Shown: positions 8,698 through 17,774, numbered from the stretch's first letter. The stretch is DNA of 64,000 nt from Fimbriimonas ginsengisoli Gsoil 348 (GCA_945881865.1 CAMCVK010000003.1:212456-276455), one strand, 5' to 3'. Numbers and translations: made by a program. The notes: a model not told the origin generated them from the letters alone.

Positions 8698-9727
8698 AGG
8701 CGGCGACGAGCTCGGCGGTGTCGATCAGGGCGTCGATGTGCGTGCGTTCGTAGCCGTGCGACGTATCGACGCCCGGACCGATCAGCGCGACCTCCGCCGC
8801 GCCGCCGGAGCGCCAATACGCGCCGCCGTCCGACCCATAAAACGGATAGATATCCCGCACCAGGTCGATACCGCGCTTCTCCGAAAGGTTGATCAGCTTT
8901 TCCGTAAGCCGCTTGCTGTAGGGTCCGCCACGATCCGCCATGCAGATCGAGCAATGCTGCTCGTCGCCGCCCAGCCCGTTGCCGATGCAGGCCATATCCA
9001 GCACGACGTACTCGGCCAGATCTGCCGGAAGCCCATCCATGCCGCCGTGGCCCACTTCTTCGAAGTTCGAGAACAGCAGGGTCGTGCGCTGACCGGCGGT
9101 GATGTCGGCATCGCGAATCGCCTTCACCGCCGCCAGCAAGCTGGCGACGCAGGCTTTGTCATCCAAAAATCGTGAGCGAATGAAGCCCGCGTCGCTGACC
9201 TCCGGTCGCGGGTCGAAGTAAACAAAGTCGCCGACTTCGACGCCCAGCAGGCGGGTCTCTTCCGCGCGGGATGTTCGCTCGTCCAGCCGGACTTCCAGGT
9301 TCGCCGCCGTGCGCGGGACGCTCCCGGCCTCGGGGTTCACGTGCGCCGCGCCGTTGGTCAAAACCACCGAACCGCGAACGCGTCGGCCGCTCTTGGTCGC
9401 AACGGAAACGCCTTCGCTCTCAATCGTCGGCCACATCACGCCGTTCAGCGCATGAAGCCGCAACCGACCATTCGGCTTGATCTCGGCGACCATCGCACCC
9501 AGGGTGTCGACGTGGGCCGAAATCGCGCGCGGGCGTCGGTCGAACTCGCCCGGCAGGTGGGCAAGCAGGGCACCTTTTGCCGTGCGCTCGGTGGCGATAT
9601 CGAGGCTTACGAGCTCGCCTTCGATGAAGCTGATGACGTAGTCGGTGTCGCCGGTAGGGCTCGGCGTCTGCAAAAGATCGAGCAACGTTCGCTGGAGGTA
9701 ATCAACGGAAATCTCGAAAGCGGCCAC
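8681..9727 (-). CDS. M42 family metallopeptidase (FrvX/YpdE-like)
   Basis: A 348-residue cytoplasmic di-metal aminopeptidase of family M42, usually a tetrahedral dodecamer that trims peptides. Metal and catalytic landmarks in order: the first His and Asp in SAHVDTLGAMV, Asp in SRFLDDKACVASL, the catalytic Glu pair in SNFEEVGHGG, Asp in VVLDMACIG, and the C-terminal His in DTSHGYERTH. Length is normal for the family. Some close M42 members accompany the NAGGN osmoprotectant pathway, but none of those genes is nearby. It is convergent with the AT-rich lipoprotein gene. Confidence 0.92.
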   Translation of the reverse strand: MAAFEISVDYLQRTLLDLLQTPSPTGDTDYVISFIEGELVSLDIATERTAKGALLAHLPGEFDRRPRAISAHVDTLGAMVAEIKPNGRLRLHALNGVMWPTIESEGVSVATKSGRRVRGSVVLTNGAAHVNPEAGSVPRTAANLEVRLDERTSRAEETRLLGVEVGDFVYFDPRPEVSDAGFIRSRFLDDKACVASLLAAVKAIRDADITAGQRTTLLFSNFEEVGHGGMDGLPADLAEYVVLDMACIGNGLGGDEQHCSICMADRGGPYSKRLTEKLINLSEKRGIDLVRDIYPFYGSDGGAYWRSGGAAEVALIGPGVDTSHGYERTHIDALIDTAELVAAYIIEE

Positions 9728-9841
9728 AAATGCGTTTTACCCAGTCCGCGCGGTGGCCAAGACCCGCGTATTAAGCCTCAAGTTGTTGGGTTTTTTCAGA
9801 AAACCACGACATATTACGATCCGCTTCGGTAGAACTTGCAA

Positions 9842-10771
9842 ATGAGCAAGATTCTCGGCCTGCACCACATGACGGCCATTTGTGGGGATGCTCAGCGAAA
9901 CCTCGACTTCTATACGGGCGTGCTGGGTTTACGACTGATCAAGATCACCGTGAACTTCGACGACCCAACCGCCTACCACCTCTATTACGGCGACGGGGTC
10001 GCTTCGCCCGGAACCATCCTCACGTTCTTTCCTTATCCAACATCGCTTCAGGGTCGGCCCGGCGTTGGGCAGTGCGTCATCACGTCGCTCAGCATCCCGG
10101 TCACTTCGCTGGAATACTGGCGCGCGCGGCTTGCGGAGTTCTCGACGCCAAGCGACCGCGACGGCGCGATCGACTTTAGCGATCCCGACGGGCTTCTGCT
10201 TCGCCTGGTCGCCGACCCGAAGTACAAGCTGCACGGCCCGTGGGACAAATCGACCGTCCCGGTCGAACACCAGATCTGCGGCATGCACAGCGTCACGCTG
10301 CAGGAATCTGAGGTCGAAAAAACTTCCGCCCTGCTGATGCGCATCCTGGGCTTCCGGCACGATGAGGACGCCGAGGTGCCGGAATACGTTTTCTTGGTGG
10401 AGGAAAAGGGCACCGGCAAGCGCGTCGACGTCGCGACGCTTGGCTTCGGTGTGGGTCGCCCCGGCAAAGGCACGGTGCATCACATCGCGTTCCGAACCGC
10501 AACCGATGCGACGCAAGCGGAACTCATGGCCGATCTTTCCGAGGTTCGCGCTCCGGTCAGCGAAGTGCGGGACCGCGACTACTTCCACAGCATCTACTTC
10601 CGCGAGCCGGGGGGCGTGCTGTTCGAGATCGCGACCGACACGCCGGGCTTCACGACCGACGAAGACCTGGAGCACCTGGGAACGCGGCTTTGCTTGCCAA
10701 AGGTGCACGAACCGCGCCGAACGCTCATCGAAGGGGCCTTGCCGAAACTGAGACTTCCGGGGACGGTCTAG
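9842..10771 (+). CDS. VOC family protein, ring-cleaving dioxygenase type
   Basis: A 309-residue protein with two tandem vicinal-oxygen-chelate modules, each beginning with a metal-type His: LGLHHMTAICGD at residue 4 and QICGMHSVTLQESE at about residue 145. The closing FREPGGVLFEIATDTPGF is typical of the MhqO/MhqA-like 'ring-cleaving dioxygenase' group associated with quinone or electrophile stress. Substrate is unknown. The ATG at 9842 is preferred over the TTG at 9836; a TAGAAC box (9830-9835) ends 6 nt before it and there is no Shine-Dalgarno sequence, so it may be leaderless. Confidence 0.9.
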   Translation: MSKILGLHHMTAICGDAQRNLDFYTGVLGLRLIKITVNFDDPTAYHLYYGDGVASPGTILTFFPYPTSLQGRPGVGQCVITSLSIPVTSLEYWRARLAEFSTPSDRDGAIDFSDPDGLLLRLVADPKYKLHGPWDKSTVPVEHQICGMHSVTLQESEVEKTSALLMRILGFRHDEDAEVPEYVFLVEEKGTGKRVDVATLGFGVGRPGKGTVHHIAFRTATDATQAELMADLSEVRAPVSEVRDRDYFHSIYFREPGGVLFEIATDTPGFTTDEDLEHLGTRLCLPKVHEPRRTLIEGALPKLRLPGTV

Positions 10772-10790
10772 TCCATACTTCCATAAGTCC

Positions 10791-12110
10791 ATGCGTACGC
10801 TTCTGAAGAACGGACGGATCCTTGACCCGTCGCAGAACCTCGACGTGATCGGGCACGTGCTCATCGAAGATGACCAGATCGTGGCCGTTGGCCAAGTTGC
10901 CGATCTCGATGATCTCGACGAGACCTACGATTGCACCGGGCTGTGGATCACGCCGGGTCTGGTCGATCCGCACGTCCACCTTCGGGAGCCGGGCGCAACG
11001 CACAAGGAGACCATCATCACCGGCACGCAGGCGGCCGCCGCCGGCGGATACACGACGATCTGCTGCATGCCGAACACCAATCCACCGCTGGATAGCCCGG
11101 CGTTGGTGGATTTCATTCTGGATCGGGCCGCCTCGCCGGAAGCCGGCGGCGTTTTCGTGGCGCCGGTCGGTGCCCTTACCCGCGGAATGCGGGGCGAAGA
11201 GCTTGCCGACCTAGCCGCCATGAAGCGGGCCGGAATCGTGGCGGCTTCGGACGAAGAGTTTCCGGTCCAGAACTCGCGCGTGATGATGCGCGCGATGGAG
11301 TTCTGCCTTCAGCTCGATCTGCCGATCATGGTGCACTGCGAAGACACCGCGCTCAGCGACAACGGATCGATGAACGAAGGCGCCGTGAGCGCGATGCTGG
11401 GCCTGAAGGGCATTCCCCGCTCGGCGGAAGAAATCGCCATCGTTCGGAACGGCCTGCTGGCTCTGCACACCGGCTGCCAAATCCACATCATGCGCGTCAG
11501 CACGTGGGGCGCGGTCGAAATGGTCCGCCAGCTCAAGTTCCTCGGCGCGCCGGTGACGTGCGAAATCTGCCCGATGCACTTCTCGCTCACCGAAGACGCC
11601 ATCGGCGAGTTCGACACCAGCTTCAAAACCACGCCGCCGCTTCGGACCCAGCTCGATATCGACCTGTTGCTGCAGGGAATCAACGACGGAACGATCGACT
11701 GCATCGCCAGCGACCACTCGCCGCACGCCTCGCACGAGGTTGACGTGCCGTTCGAGGAGGCCCCGTTTGGCACGGCCCAGCTCGAGTCGACGGTCGGCGT
11801 TACGCTCACCTACCTCACGCACCGGGGGATTTTGACGCCGCTGCAGACCATCGACAAGCTTTCGACCCGGCCGGCGCAGATTCTTCGGTTGGACGCCGGA
11901 ACCTTGCGGCCGGGCGACACGCCGGTCGCGCAGATCACCGTTATCGACCCTGAGCTGGAATGGACCTTCGACCGCAAGCAGACGTTCAGCAAGAGCAAAA
12001 ACACTCCGTTCCACGGCCACCGTTTTCGGGGCAAGTCGGTGCTCACGTTCTGCGGCGGAGAAATCTACCGGGATGCGCGTTTCGACACGGCGCGGTACGC
12101 CATCGCATGA
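10791..12110 (+). CDS. pyrC: Dihydroorotase
   Basis: A 439-residue cytoplasmic amidohydrolase that closes carbamoyl-aspartate to dihydroorotate in pyrimidine synthesis. The metal site HVHLREPG (His61, His63), the substrate segment CCMPNTNPPLD, MVHCEDTALSDNG and the late ASDHSPHASHEVD are all present, which fits the class I bacterial enzyme. An Asp residue (ASDEEFP) sits where other dihydroorotases carry the carboxylated Lys, as in a known subgroup. Its stop overlaps the ATG of the next lipoprotein gene (ATGA). No other pyr genes are in view. Confidence 0.96.
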   Translation: MRTLLKNGRILDPSQNLDVIGHVLIEDDQIVAVGQVADLDDLDETYDCTGLWITPGLVDPHVHLREPGATHKETIITGTQAAAAGGYTTICCMPNTNPPLDSPALVDFILDRAASPEAGGVFVAPVGALTRGMRGEELADLAAMKRAGIVAASDEEFPVQNSRVMMRAMEFCLQLDLPIMVHCEDTALSDNGSMNEGAVSAMLGLKGIPRSAEEIAIVRNGLLALHTGCQIHIMRVSTWGAVEMVRQLKFLGAPVTCEICPMHFSLTEDAIGEFDTSFKTTPPLRTQLDIDLLLQGINDGTIDCIASDHSPHASHEVDVPFEEAPFGTAQLESTVGVTLTYLTHRGILTPLQTIDKLSTRPAQILRLDAGTLRPGDTPVAQITVIDPELEWTFDRKQTFSKSKNTPFHGHRFRGKSVLTFCGGEIYRDARFDTARYAIA

Positions 12111-12865
12111 AGCGATTTCTCTGTTTGGCACTGCTCATCGGGGTTGGCGGATGCCAGTTCAAAACGTTGCCCGACCCGAACGACCCCAAGACGACGGGCG
12201 TGATGCAGCCGATGGTGCTGCGGAACAACCTGAAGGGTGCCGCCGACCAGTTTTTCGGTCGGGTGAAAACCCGCGAAATTACGGACGCCCGGGCCCGAAA
12301 GCTCCTGTCGGACTACGCCAACAAGCTGCTGGAGGAAGTCCCGATCGAAAAGATTCCGCAGGCCGAGGCCTGGGAATACGCTGAGATTTTCATCACCGCC
12401 GAGCGGTGGAAGGACGCCCGGGACTGTCTTTTGCTTGCCGTGAAGAAACCGGCAACCGAAGATCGCCGCGTGAACGACAACCTGCGGCTCGCCCGGGTGC
12501 TGGCCAACTTGGGCGAAGTGAAGGAAGCGATTGTGACGGCCCGCTCGGTGTTCGATGCCAAACCCGCGGATAAGGCACCGATTCTGACCGCGGTGTTCCT
12601 CGAATTGGTTCCGGCCGCCCAGGGCAAGGGCTCCGACGCGGAGCTGGCAAAACTTCTGCTGGAAGCGATTCCGCAGAGCGAGCAAACGATTGTGGATACC
12701 AGCACGGATGCCGGGAAGCTCTATCTTTCCGCCCGGCCCTTTCACATTCGCGGTGCCTTTACCAAGGCGGTCGAACTTTACACGTCTGCACGTCAGACCG
12801 ACAAGGCGGTCGAGGCGGCCAACGCCTCCGACGAATGGGAACGCCGTAACTCGGCGCGAACCTAA
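12107..12865 (+). CDS. Lipoprotein with TPR-like helices, hypothetical
   Basis: A 252-residue protein. The N-terminus MKRFLCLALLIGVGGCQFK is a short lipoprotein signal with Cys16 as the acceptor. The rest is almost entirely alpha-helical with repeating A/L/E patterns of 30-40 residues (RLARVLANLGEVKEAIVTAR, GAFTKAVELYTSAR), consistent with a TPR-like solenoid that binds partner proteins. The start overlaps the pyrC stop by 4 nt, so it is coupled to pyrC although a functional link is not obvious. Its stop overlaps the end of the opposite-strand maf gene by 4 nt. Confidence 0.8.
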   Translation: MKRFLCLALLIGVGGCQFKTLPDPNDPKTTGVMQPMVLRNNLKGAADQFFGRVKTREITDARARKLLSDYANKLLEEVPIEKIPQAEAWEYAEIFITAERWKDARDCLLLAVKKPATEDRRVNDNLRLARVLANLGEVKEAIVTARSVFDAKPADKAPILTAVFLELVPAAQGKGSDAELAKLLLEAIPQSEQTIVDTSTDAGKLYLSARPFHIRGAFTKAVELYTSARQTDKAVEAANASDEWERRNSART

Positions 12866-13446
12866 GCCAGCCCGAATTCCTTCGTGAGGCGTTCGGTCGG
12901 CAGGCCAATGACGTTGTTTCTGCTGCCTTCGATGTTCACGACGAAGTCGGCCGCGCCGCCCTGAAGCCCGTATGCGCCCGCTTTGTCCATCGGCTCGCCG
13001 GTAGCGACGTAGGCCACGATCTCCTCGTCCGTCAGCTCCCGAAACGTGACTTCGCTTCGCTCGGCAAACGAGACCACTTCGCCATATTGCACCAAGGCGA
13101 CGCCCGTCACCACGACATGCGTCCGTCCGGCCAGTTGCCGGAGAATCCGGTGGGCGTCGGCAACGTCGGTCGGTTTGGTCAGCTGTGTCCAACCGGAATC
13201 CACCGGTAGCGCCACCACGGTGTCCGCGGCAATCACCAAAGCACCTCGCGTCCGAGCCGAAACGTGCAAGGCTTTCGCCACGGCCAGGCTCTCCGCCGTC
13301 GCAAATGGGTCCTCGAGCGTTAACGCATCTTCATCCAGATCTGCCGGAACCACCCGAAAGCCCGGCACCAACGGGCGAAGCAGCTCCCGACGCCGCGGCG
13401 AAGCACTGGCAAGCACGACGTCGGAAAAATCCCAGGAGGATGGCAT
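12862..13446 (-). CDS. maf: Maf family nucleoside triphosphate pyrophosphatase
   Basis: A 194-residue cytoplasmic enzyme of the Maf/YhdE family, which hydrolyses non-canonical or dTTP/UTP nucleotides to monophosphates. Landmarks: the N-terminal VLASASPRRRELL phosphate-binding motif, AADTVV with the catalytic Asp, and the late KAGAYGLQGGAADFV. Start choice: an upstream in-frame codon at 13479 exists, but MPSSWDFSDVVLAS at 13446 gives the normal family N-terminus, and a TATCCT box (13454-13459) ends 7 nt before it. It is divergent from the DtxR-type gene, with 41 nt between the two start codons. Confidence 0.94.
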   Translation of the reverse strand: MPSSWDFSDVVLASASPRRRELLRPLVPGFRVVPADLDEDALTLEDPFATAESLAVAKALHVSARTRGALVIAADTVVALPVDSGWTQLTKPTDVADAHRILRQLAGRTHVVVTGVALVQYGEVVSFAERSEVTFRELTDEEIVAYVATGEPMDKAGAYGLQGGAADFVVNIEGSRNNVIGLPTERLTKEFGLA

Positions 13447-13487
13447 GCGAGGAAGGATACAGCGCGGGCGGGAATCCATAATGGGGC

Positions 13488-14210
13488 ATGGCGTCCAAAG
13501 ATCTCACCCTGCGGGTACCCGCCAGTTGCCGCCCCAGTAGCGAAAGCCAGAAGCACCGCGCCTTCAGCGAAAGCGTTGAGGAGTACGTCGAGGGCATCTT
13601 CCGGCTGCAAAAAGAAGTCGACCGGGTATCGACCGGCGAGATCGCGACCTACATGACGGTGAGCGCGGGCAGCGCGACCACGATGGTGAAGAAGCTCGCC
13701 GAAATGGGCCTCGTCGAGCACACGCCGTACCAAGGCATCCGGCTGACGCCGTTCGGCGAGAAGGTCGCCAAGCAGCTCACGCGGGCGCACCGAATCCTTG
13801 AGCGATTCTTGGTGGACGTGCTGGAGCTTCCGTGGGACGACGTCCACGAGCTGGCCTGCAAGCTCGAGCACTTTCTTTCGGAAGACGTCATCGACCGGAT
13901 GGACAAGAAGCTGGACTTTCCCGCGACCTGCCCGCACGGCAACCCGGTTGACCCCGACGCGCCGGATCACTCGTTCCGGCTGGAAGCCGCTCGGCCGGGC
14001 CGACTGCGCGTGGTTCGCATCAGCGACGAGCGGGTGGAGTTCCTTCGGCGGCTCGATTCGATGAACCTCCGCCCGGGAACCGAATTCGAGGCGGTCGGCA
14101 GTACGTCCATCGACCAGCTCATCCACCTCGTGGTGAACGGCGAAAGTCATACCGTCGGGCACGAAGTTGCGCGACATTTGTGGGTGGAGGCGGTTGAAAA
14201 CCTCGCATAA
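13488..14210 (+). CDS. DtxR/MntR family metal-dependent regulator
   Basis: A 240-residue transcription factor. An N-terminal winged helix (ESVEEYVEGIFRL, TGEIATYMTVSAGSATTMVKKL, HTPYQGIRLTPFG) is followed by the DtxR dimerisation domain (AHRILERFLVDVLELPWDDVH, ACKLEHFLSEDVIDRM) and a C-terminal FeoA/SH3-like domain. Such proteins repress iron or manganese uptake genes when metal is bound. The first 25 residues are an unconserved extension. A CATAAT box (13477-13482) ends 5 nt before the ATG. No metal transporter is adjacent, so its targets lie elsewhere. The tlpA-like gene follows 7 nt after its stop. Confidence 0.92.
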   Translation: MASKDLTLRVPASCRPSSESQKHRAFSESVEEYVEGIFRLQKEVDRVSTGEIATYMTVSAGSATTMVKKLAEMGLVEHTPYQGIRLTPFGEKVAKQLTRAHRILERFLVDVLELPWDDVHELACKLEHFLSEDVIDRMDKKLDFPATCPHGNPVDPDAPDHSFRLEAARPGRLRVVRISDERVEFLRRLDSMNLRPGTEFEAVGSTSIDQLIHLVVNGESHTVGHEVARHLWVEAVENLA

Positions 14211-14217
14211 TTGGGGG

Positions 14218-14715
14218 ATGAAACGGCCGAATCGCATCGGAATCTGGTTGACCCTTGCCTGCGTTGGCGTAGGTGTCGCCGGTTGCAGCGATGGCATGCC
14301 GCGCGAAGGAGCCATGGCTCCCGACGTCGCGTTGGAGCTGTTGGGCGACAAAACTAAGGAGCTACAGATCAGCGATCTGAAAGGCAAGGTTGTGATCCTC
14401 GACTTCTGGGCAACTTGGTGCGGGCCGTGCCGCCAGGCATTCCCCCACTTGGTCGAGATGCAGCAAAAATATCGCGATCAAGGCCTCGTCGTCGTGGCCG
14501 TCAGCGACGAAGACCGCGACACGATTTCGGCGTTTGTCAAGAAGACCGGCTTCTCGCTGGGCTTCTACCGCGACCCGTTCCGCTTGGCCAACCAAAAATA
14601 CATGGTGGACGGCTATCCGACGACGTTCGTGATTGACCGAAGCGGACGCATCACGTCCTTTACCCAGGGCGGCGACCCCGCCCCGGTGGAAGCCGCCGTA
14701 AAGGCAGCCCTTTAA
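14218..14715 (+). CDS. TlpA/ResA-type thioredoxin lipoprotein
   Basis: A 165-residue membrane-anchored thiol oxidoreductase. The signal MKRPNRIGIWLTLACVGVGV ends in AGCSD, a lipobox with Cys23. The thioredoxin fold follows with the active site WATWCGPC at about residue 64 and the cis-Pro in GYPTTFVIDRSG. Proteins of this kind reduce cytochrome c or other exported cysteines. The ATG lies 7 nt after the DtxR-type stop, and a CATAAT box (14206-14211) that overlaps that stop codon ends 6 nt before it, so it may have its own leaderless transcript. Confidence 0.93.
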   Translation: MKRPNRIGIWLTLACVGVGVAGCSDGMPREGAMAPDVALELLGDKTKELQISDLKGKVVILDFWATWCGPCRQAFPHLVEMQQKYRDQGLVVVAVSDEDRDTISAFVKKTGFSLGFYRDPFRLANQKYMVDGYPTTFVIDRSGRITSFTQGGDPAPVEAAVKAAL

Positions 14716-14718
14716 GCT

Positions 14719-15147
14719 TTGGTCTGGCGAGTTCCCTACGTTCCCGAATGCCGGTCCGGCGTTGAGCTACCGGCGGTTGCCCTCACCGATTTGGACGAGG
14801 CAGTCCAGCCGCTGCCCGGAATATTTTTCGGCGCGGTCTCGGTTCGCGCCTTTCGCGAGTTAGGTCTATGGCAGAAGCTTGCCGCCTCGGAAGCCCTGGA
14901 CTACCGGCTTCTCCTCGCGATTCCACCCAGCGAACTTGATCTCATTCCCCAGCTCTTCCCACCCTCTCAGCGACCGCTGATTATGCTTAGCGAATCGGCC
15001 ATTTGGCAGGCATGGCGAGGAGACGGCGAAGAGACTAAAAGCTTTGGCGTCATTGTTCGCGACGGGCGAGCAAAGTTCGTGGTCCTCGGCTTGCCAACCG
15101 AGGAGGTCTGGGACGAGTTCCTAGCCGCCGGTGCGCAGACGGCTTAG
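14719..15147 (+). CDS. Hypothetical protein
   Basis: A 142-residue soluble protein starting with TTG 3 nt after the thioredoxin stop, so probably translated by coupling. No conserved domain recognised. Its pattern of strand-helix pairs (GIFFGAVSVRAFRELGLW, RPLIMLSESAIWQAW, SFGVIVRDGRAKFVVLGLP) could be a degenerate thioredoxin-like fold, in keeping with its neighbour, but that is a guess. The last 27 nt overlap the 3' end of the opposite-strand secreted-protein gene. Confidence 0.6.
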   Translation: MVWRVPYVPECRSGVELPAVALTDLDEAVQPLPGIFFGAVSVRAFRELGLWQKLAASEALDYRLLLAIPPSELDLIPQLFPPSQRPLIMLSESAIWQAWRGDGEETKSFGVIVRDGRAKFVVLGLPTEEVWDEFLAAGAQTA

Positions 15148-15975
15148 GCCGGTCCAGGGCAGCGTGCGCCAGCCCGCGATGGACTCGCGATCATACGGCA
15201 GGTACGGCGTGTACGCGCCGACATCGGCCACAAAGGTTGCGTCCCACTGGAACGAACGAAGTTCGTTGCCGACCATGCGCTGATCACTGCCTGAGAATGC
15301 GGTCACCGGGCCGCCAAGAGCGGTATCCATCGAAAACCCGAAGCTTCGCGACATGCCGTTGCCAGCCCGCGCATAGGTGACGCCGAAATTCGAAATCACC
15401 GGTTCGGTTCCGCTCAGCCAATCGCTGTAGCGGGCCTCGGTGCCGGCCGTCGCATCGCGCATGAATCGCAAGACGTATCCCGCGTAGAGGGTCGGCGTCG
15501 CCGAAGTCAGTTCGAGGAAGCGGGCCATGTGCTCCGCGTTTTGCGGGCCGGAATAGCTGCCGTACTGCACCGAAGTAACCGTCTGCAAGTTCAGGTCGTA
15601 GTGCGTGAAAAAGAGTCCGTCGCCAACCGTGCGGCGCACGAGCTGCATTGTGCCGTTGGCCTGCTCTACTTGCTCTGCAAGTTCAAACTTTGCGATTTTG
15701 CGAAGGCCCTCCGGCGTGAGATCGGCCGTCACCTGGCGGTAAGCGTCCACTTGGATCCGTCGCGTTCGGTTGCCGAGCTTCACTGTGCCCGTGAGACGGA
15801 GGTGCATGTCTGCCTGGTCGCGAACGCCCGACAGTCCGGTCGCAAGCAACGTCCGGGCTAGGGCCATGTTTTCGGAAATCGGCGCGTCCGGTTCGGTCGG
15901 CGCGATTTGCGCGCTTGCGTAGGCGGCCGCAACCGCCATTCCCGCCGCCGCTAGATTCTTAAGAGTGATGCCCAT
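15121..15975 (-). CDS. Secreted hypothetical protein
   Basis: About 284 residues with a signal peptide MGITLKNLAAAGMAVAAAYASA. The mature region looks like the LolA/LolB-like lipoprotein-carrier type seen in these bacteria: paired beta strands such as DMHLRLTGTVKLGNRTRRIQ, VTADLTPEGLRKIAKFEL, DGLFFTHYDLNLQ. That is only a fold impression; no family is assigned. An alternative ATG at 16023 adds 16 residues; a good TATACT -10 box lies at 16040-16045 on this strand and would serve either start. Confidence 0.65.
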   Translation of the reverse strand: MGITLKNLAAAGMAVAAAYASAQIAPTEPDAPISENMALARTLLATGLSGVRDQADMHLRLTGTVKLGNRTRRIQVDAYRQVTADLTPEGLRKIAKFELAEQVEQANGTMQLVRRTVGDGLFFTHYDLNLQTVTSVQYGSYSGPQNAEHMARFLELTSATPTLYAGYVLRFMRDATAGTEARYSDWLSGTEPVISNFGVTYARAGNGMSRSFGFSMDTALGGPVTAFSGSDQRMVGNELRSFQWDATFVADVGAYTPYLPYDRESIAGWRTLPWTGLSRLRTGG

Positions 15976-16078
15976 GCTTGTCTTGGTTGTAGGACGGGTC
16001 CGCCCAGCTTCGGGTTCCCGCATGGTCCTACCGGAAAAGAGTATACGGGCTTTCGAATCAACGCCCGGAAAAGGTTAA

Positions 16079-17431
16079 ATGCAATTTCTTATGATGAGAC
16101 TTCGGCGTGCTTCGGTCTGTCTATCGCTACTCACGCTGGTGTCCCCCGCGGCGTTTGCCCAGCTCCGGGTCGCCACATGGAACGTTACCCTGTACTCCTC
16201 CGGTCGGGAGGCGGCGTTCGCAAGGTCAGTTTACGGCGTTTTTCAGGGCCGAACCTTTGCGCCCGATGTTTTGGTATGCCAAGAACTCATGTCGCAGACC
16301 GGGGTGAATAACTTCCTCGCGATACTCAACACCGCCGAAGGCAGCCCGAAGGATTGGGCGGCGGCACCGTTTACCGACGGTCCGGATACCGACAGCGCTT
16401 TCTTTTATCGAACCTCGCGGGTGAATTTCATCCGGGCGGTGGTCGCCGCTCGCGGCAGCACGAATACCGGCGAGCAGCCGCGCAACACGATGCGCTACGA
16501 GTTCCGCCCGACCGGCTACGTCGCGGCGGCCGCAACCATTGCTGCCTACTCCGTTCACCTCAAATCTGGCACGACCTCGACCGACCAGCAGCGCCGAAAG
16601 CTTGAGGCCGACCGAATTGTGGCCGACGCCAAGACGTTGGAGGCCGGAGTCCACCCGATTGTGCTGGGCGACTTTAACATCCAGACGGCAACCCAAGCCG
16701 CCTACGTGAGCTTTGTGGGGAATGCAGCCGCCCCCGGTCTGTTTTATGACCCGATCAAGCAGCCGGGCTCTTGGAACAACAACTCCGCTTTCTCCTACAT
16801 CCACACCCAGGATCCGGCCAACCAGGTCGACGACCGGCACGACCAGATCCTCATCCCGGCAACGCTTTTCGACGGCAAGGGCCTCGACTTCATTGGCGAC
16901 CCACGAACAGCCTTCACGGGCAAGACCTGGGACAACCCGCTGCACGCCTACCGTTGCTGGGGCAACGACGGCGAAAGCTACAACAAGAAGCTGCGGACGG
17001 TAGGAAACACGATGGTTGGCGAGGAGATCGCCCAAGCGCTGATTACCGCCGCCGGGACCGCCGGTCATCTTCCGGTATTCATGGATCTCAAGGTGCCACC
17101 CAAAGCTCTATTCTCGACAACGAACGTCGACTTCGGCAAGGTAAGGCTTGGCGAACCGGCAGTTGCGTTCGTCGATGTTTGGAACGCGGCCGACCGGGCC
17201 AAGTGGGGAGCCACCGGAGTGAATGCTCTGACCCTCGTCTGGGGCAACGACAGTCGGGTCTCGGCGGACGGTGGCCGCACGATTCCGTACCGTCGCGGAG
17301 TGCCGACTCGCTACACCCTAACCTTCACGCCGTCGGCTCAAGGGCCGGTCACGGGCAGCATCAAGGTGCAAACCGACGACCCGGACAACCCGGAAATCAC
17401 CGTTAATTACACCGCGAACGTCTGGCGCTGA
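16079..17431 (+). CDS. Secreted endonuclease/exonuclease/phosphatase family protein
   Basis: A 450-residue exported protein. After a signal peptide ending in AAFAQ comes an EEP-type (DNase I-like) domain: LRVATWNVTLY (catalytic Asn), VCQELM (Glu), AYSVHLKSGT (His), VLGDFNIQ (Asp/Asn) and a C-terminal GHLPVFMDL (His). Residues about 340-450 form an immunoglobulin-like 'choice-of-anchor' domain (FSTTNVDFGKVRLGEPA to the end). The substrate could be extracellular DNA or a phosphodiester lipid. AAGG at 16071-16074 is the probable Shine-Dalgarno sequence. A stem-loop follows the stop. Confidence 0.88.
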   Translation: MQFLMMRLRRASVCLSLLTLVSPAAFAQLRVATWNVTLYSSGREAAFARSVYGVFQGRTFAPDVLVCQELMSQTGVNNFLAILNTAEGSPKDWAAAPFTDGPDTDSAFFYRTSRVNFIRAVVAARGSTNTGEQPRNTMRYEFRPTGYVAAAATIAAYSVHLKSGTTSTDQQRRKLEADRIVADAKTLEAGVHPIVLGDFNIQTATQAAYVSFVGNAAAPGLFYDPIKQPGSWNNNSAFSYIHTQDPANQVDDRHDQILIPATLFDGKGLDFIGDPRTAFTGKTWDNPLHAYRCWGNDGESYNKKLRTVGNTMVGEEIAQALITAAGTAGHLPVFMDLKVPPKALFSTTNVDFGKVRLGEPAVAFVDVWNAADRAKWGATGVNALTLVWGNDSRVSADGGRTIPYRRGVPTRYTLTFTPSAQGPVTGSIKVQTDDPDNPEITVNYTANVWR

Positions 17432-17434
17432 CCC

Positions 17435-17470
17435 ACGCGGGGCCCTATTTTGCGAAAAAATGCCCCGCGT
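17435..17470 (+). terminator. Stem-loop after the EEP gene
   Basis: ACGCGGGGC (17435-17443) pairs perfectly with GCCCCGCGT (17462-17470) around an 18-nt A/T-rich loop, 4 nt after the stop codon. No T-tract follows, so it could be a non-canonical terminator or a 3' stabiliser. Confidence 0.5.
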
Positions 17471-17504
17471 AGGCCAAAGAACCCACTTCTTTCCGCCTTC
17501 GGAG

Positions 17505-17533
17505 TTGCATATCGGGAATTCCTTGACTATAAT
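17505..17533 (+). promoter_or_regulatory. Strong sigma-70-type promoter
   Basis: TTGCAT (17505-17510) and TATAAT (17528-17533) are separated by exactly 17 bp. It drives the tiny lipoprotein gene at 17634 through a leader of about 95 nt. The leader contains a small hairpin (GAAGCCC/GGGTTTC near 17592-17610). Confidence 0.85.
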
Positions 17534-17633
17534 CGGGGTGCAAACGGAAGGGTGGGGAGTCACTTGACAAATTCCCTGACGCGAGTAAATCTGAAGCCCG
17601 TAAGGGTTTCAAAAATGACAGGAGGAAGAAAAT

Positions 17634-17774
17634 ATGAAGAATAAGATTTTTGGTCTCGTAATGGTGGTAGCCATCCTTGGTGGCGTGATTGCTGGTTGCA
17701 GCGCTCCGGCTGAGGGTGATGCGGCTAAGACCGACGCACCGAAGGCTGCGGACGAAAAGAAAGCCGGCGAGTAA
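17634..17774 (+). CDS. Tiny lipoprotein, 46 residues
   Basis: Encodes MKNKIFGLVMVVAILGGVIA then GCSAPAEGDAAKTDA and a charged Ala/Lys/Glu tail. The signal and the GCS lipobox (Cys22) make it a lipoprotein whose mature part is only about 25 disordered residues. It has a perfect AGGAGG Shine-Dalgarno sequence (17620-17625) 8 nt before the ATG, an excellent promoter and an intrinsic terminator, so it is probably highly expressed as a single gene. A similar small lipoprotein occurs at 37966. Function unknown; an abundant envelope lipoprotein or entericidin-like peptide is possible. Confidence 0.85.
   Translation: MKNKIFGLVMVVAILGGVIAGCSAPAEGDAAKTDAPKAADEKKAGE

Noticed and set aside
12065..13192. 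A 375-codon minus-strand frame opposite the TPR-like lipoprotein.
   Set aside because: It overlaps both the lipoprotein and maf and reads as Arg/Gly-rich antisense sequence.
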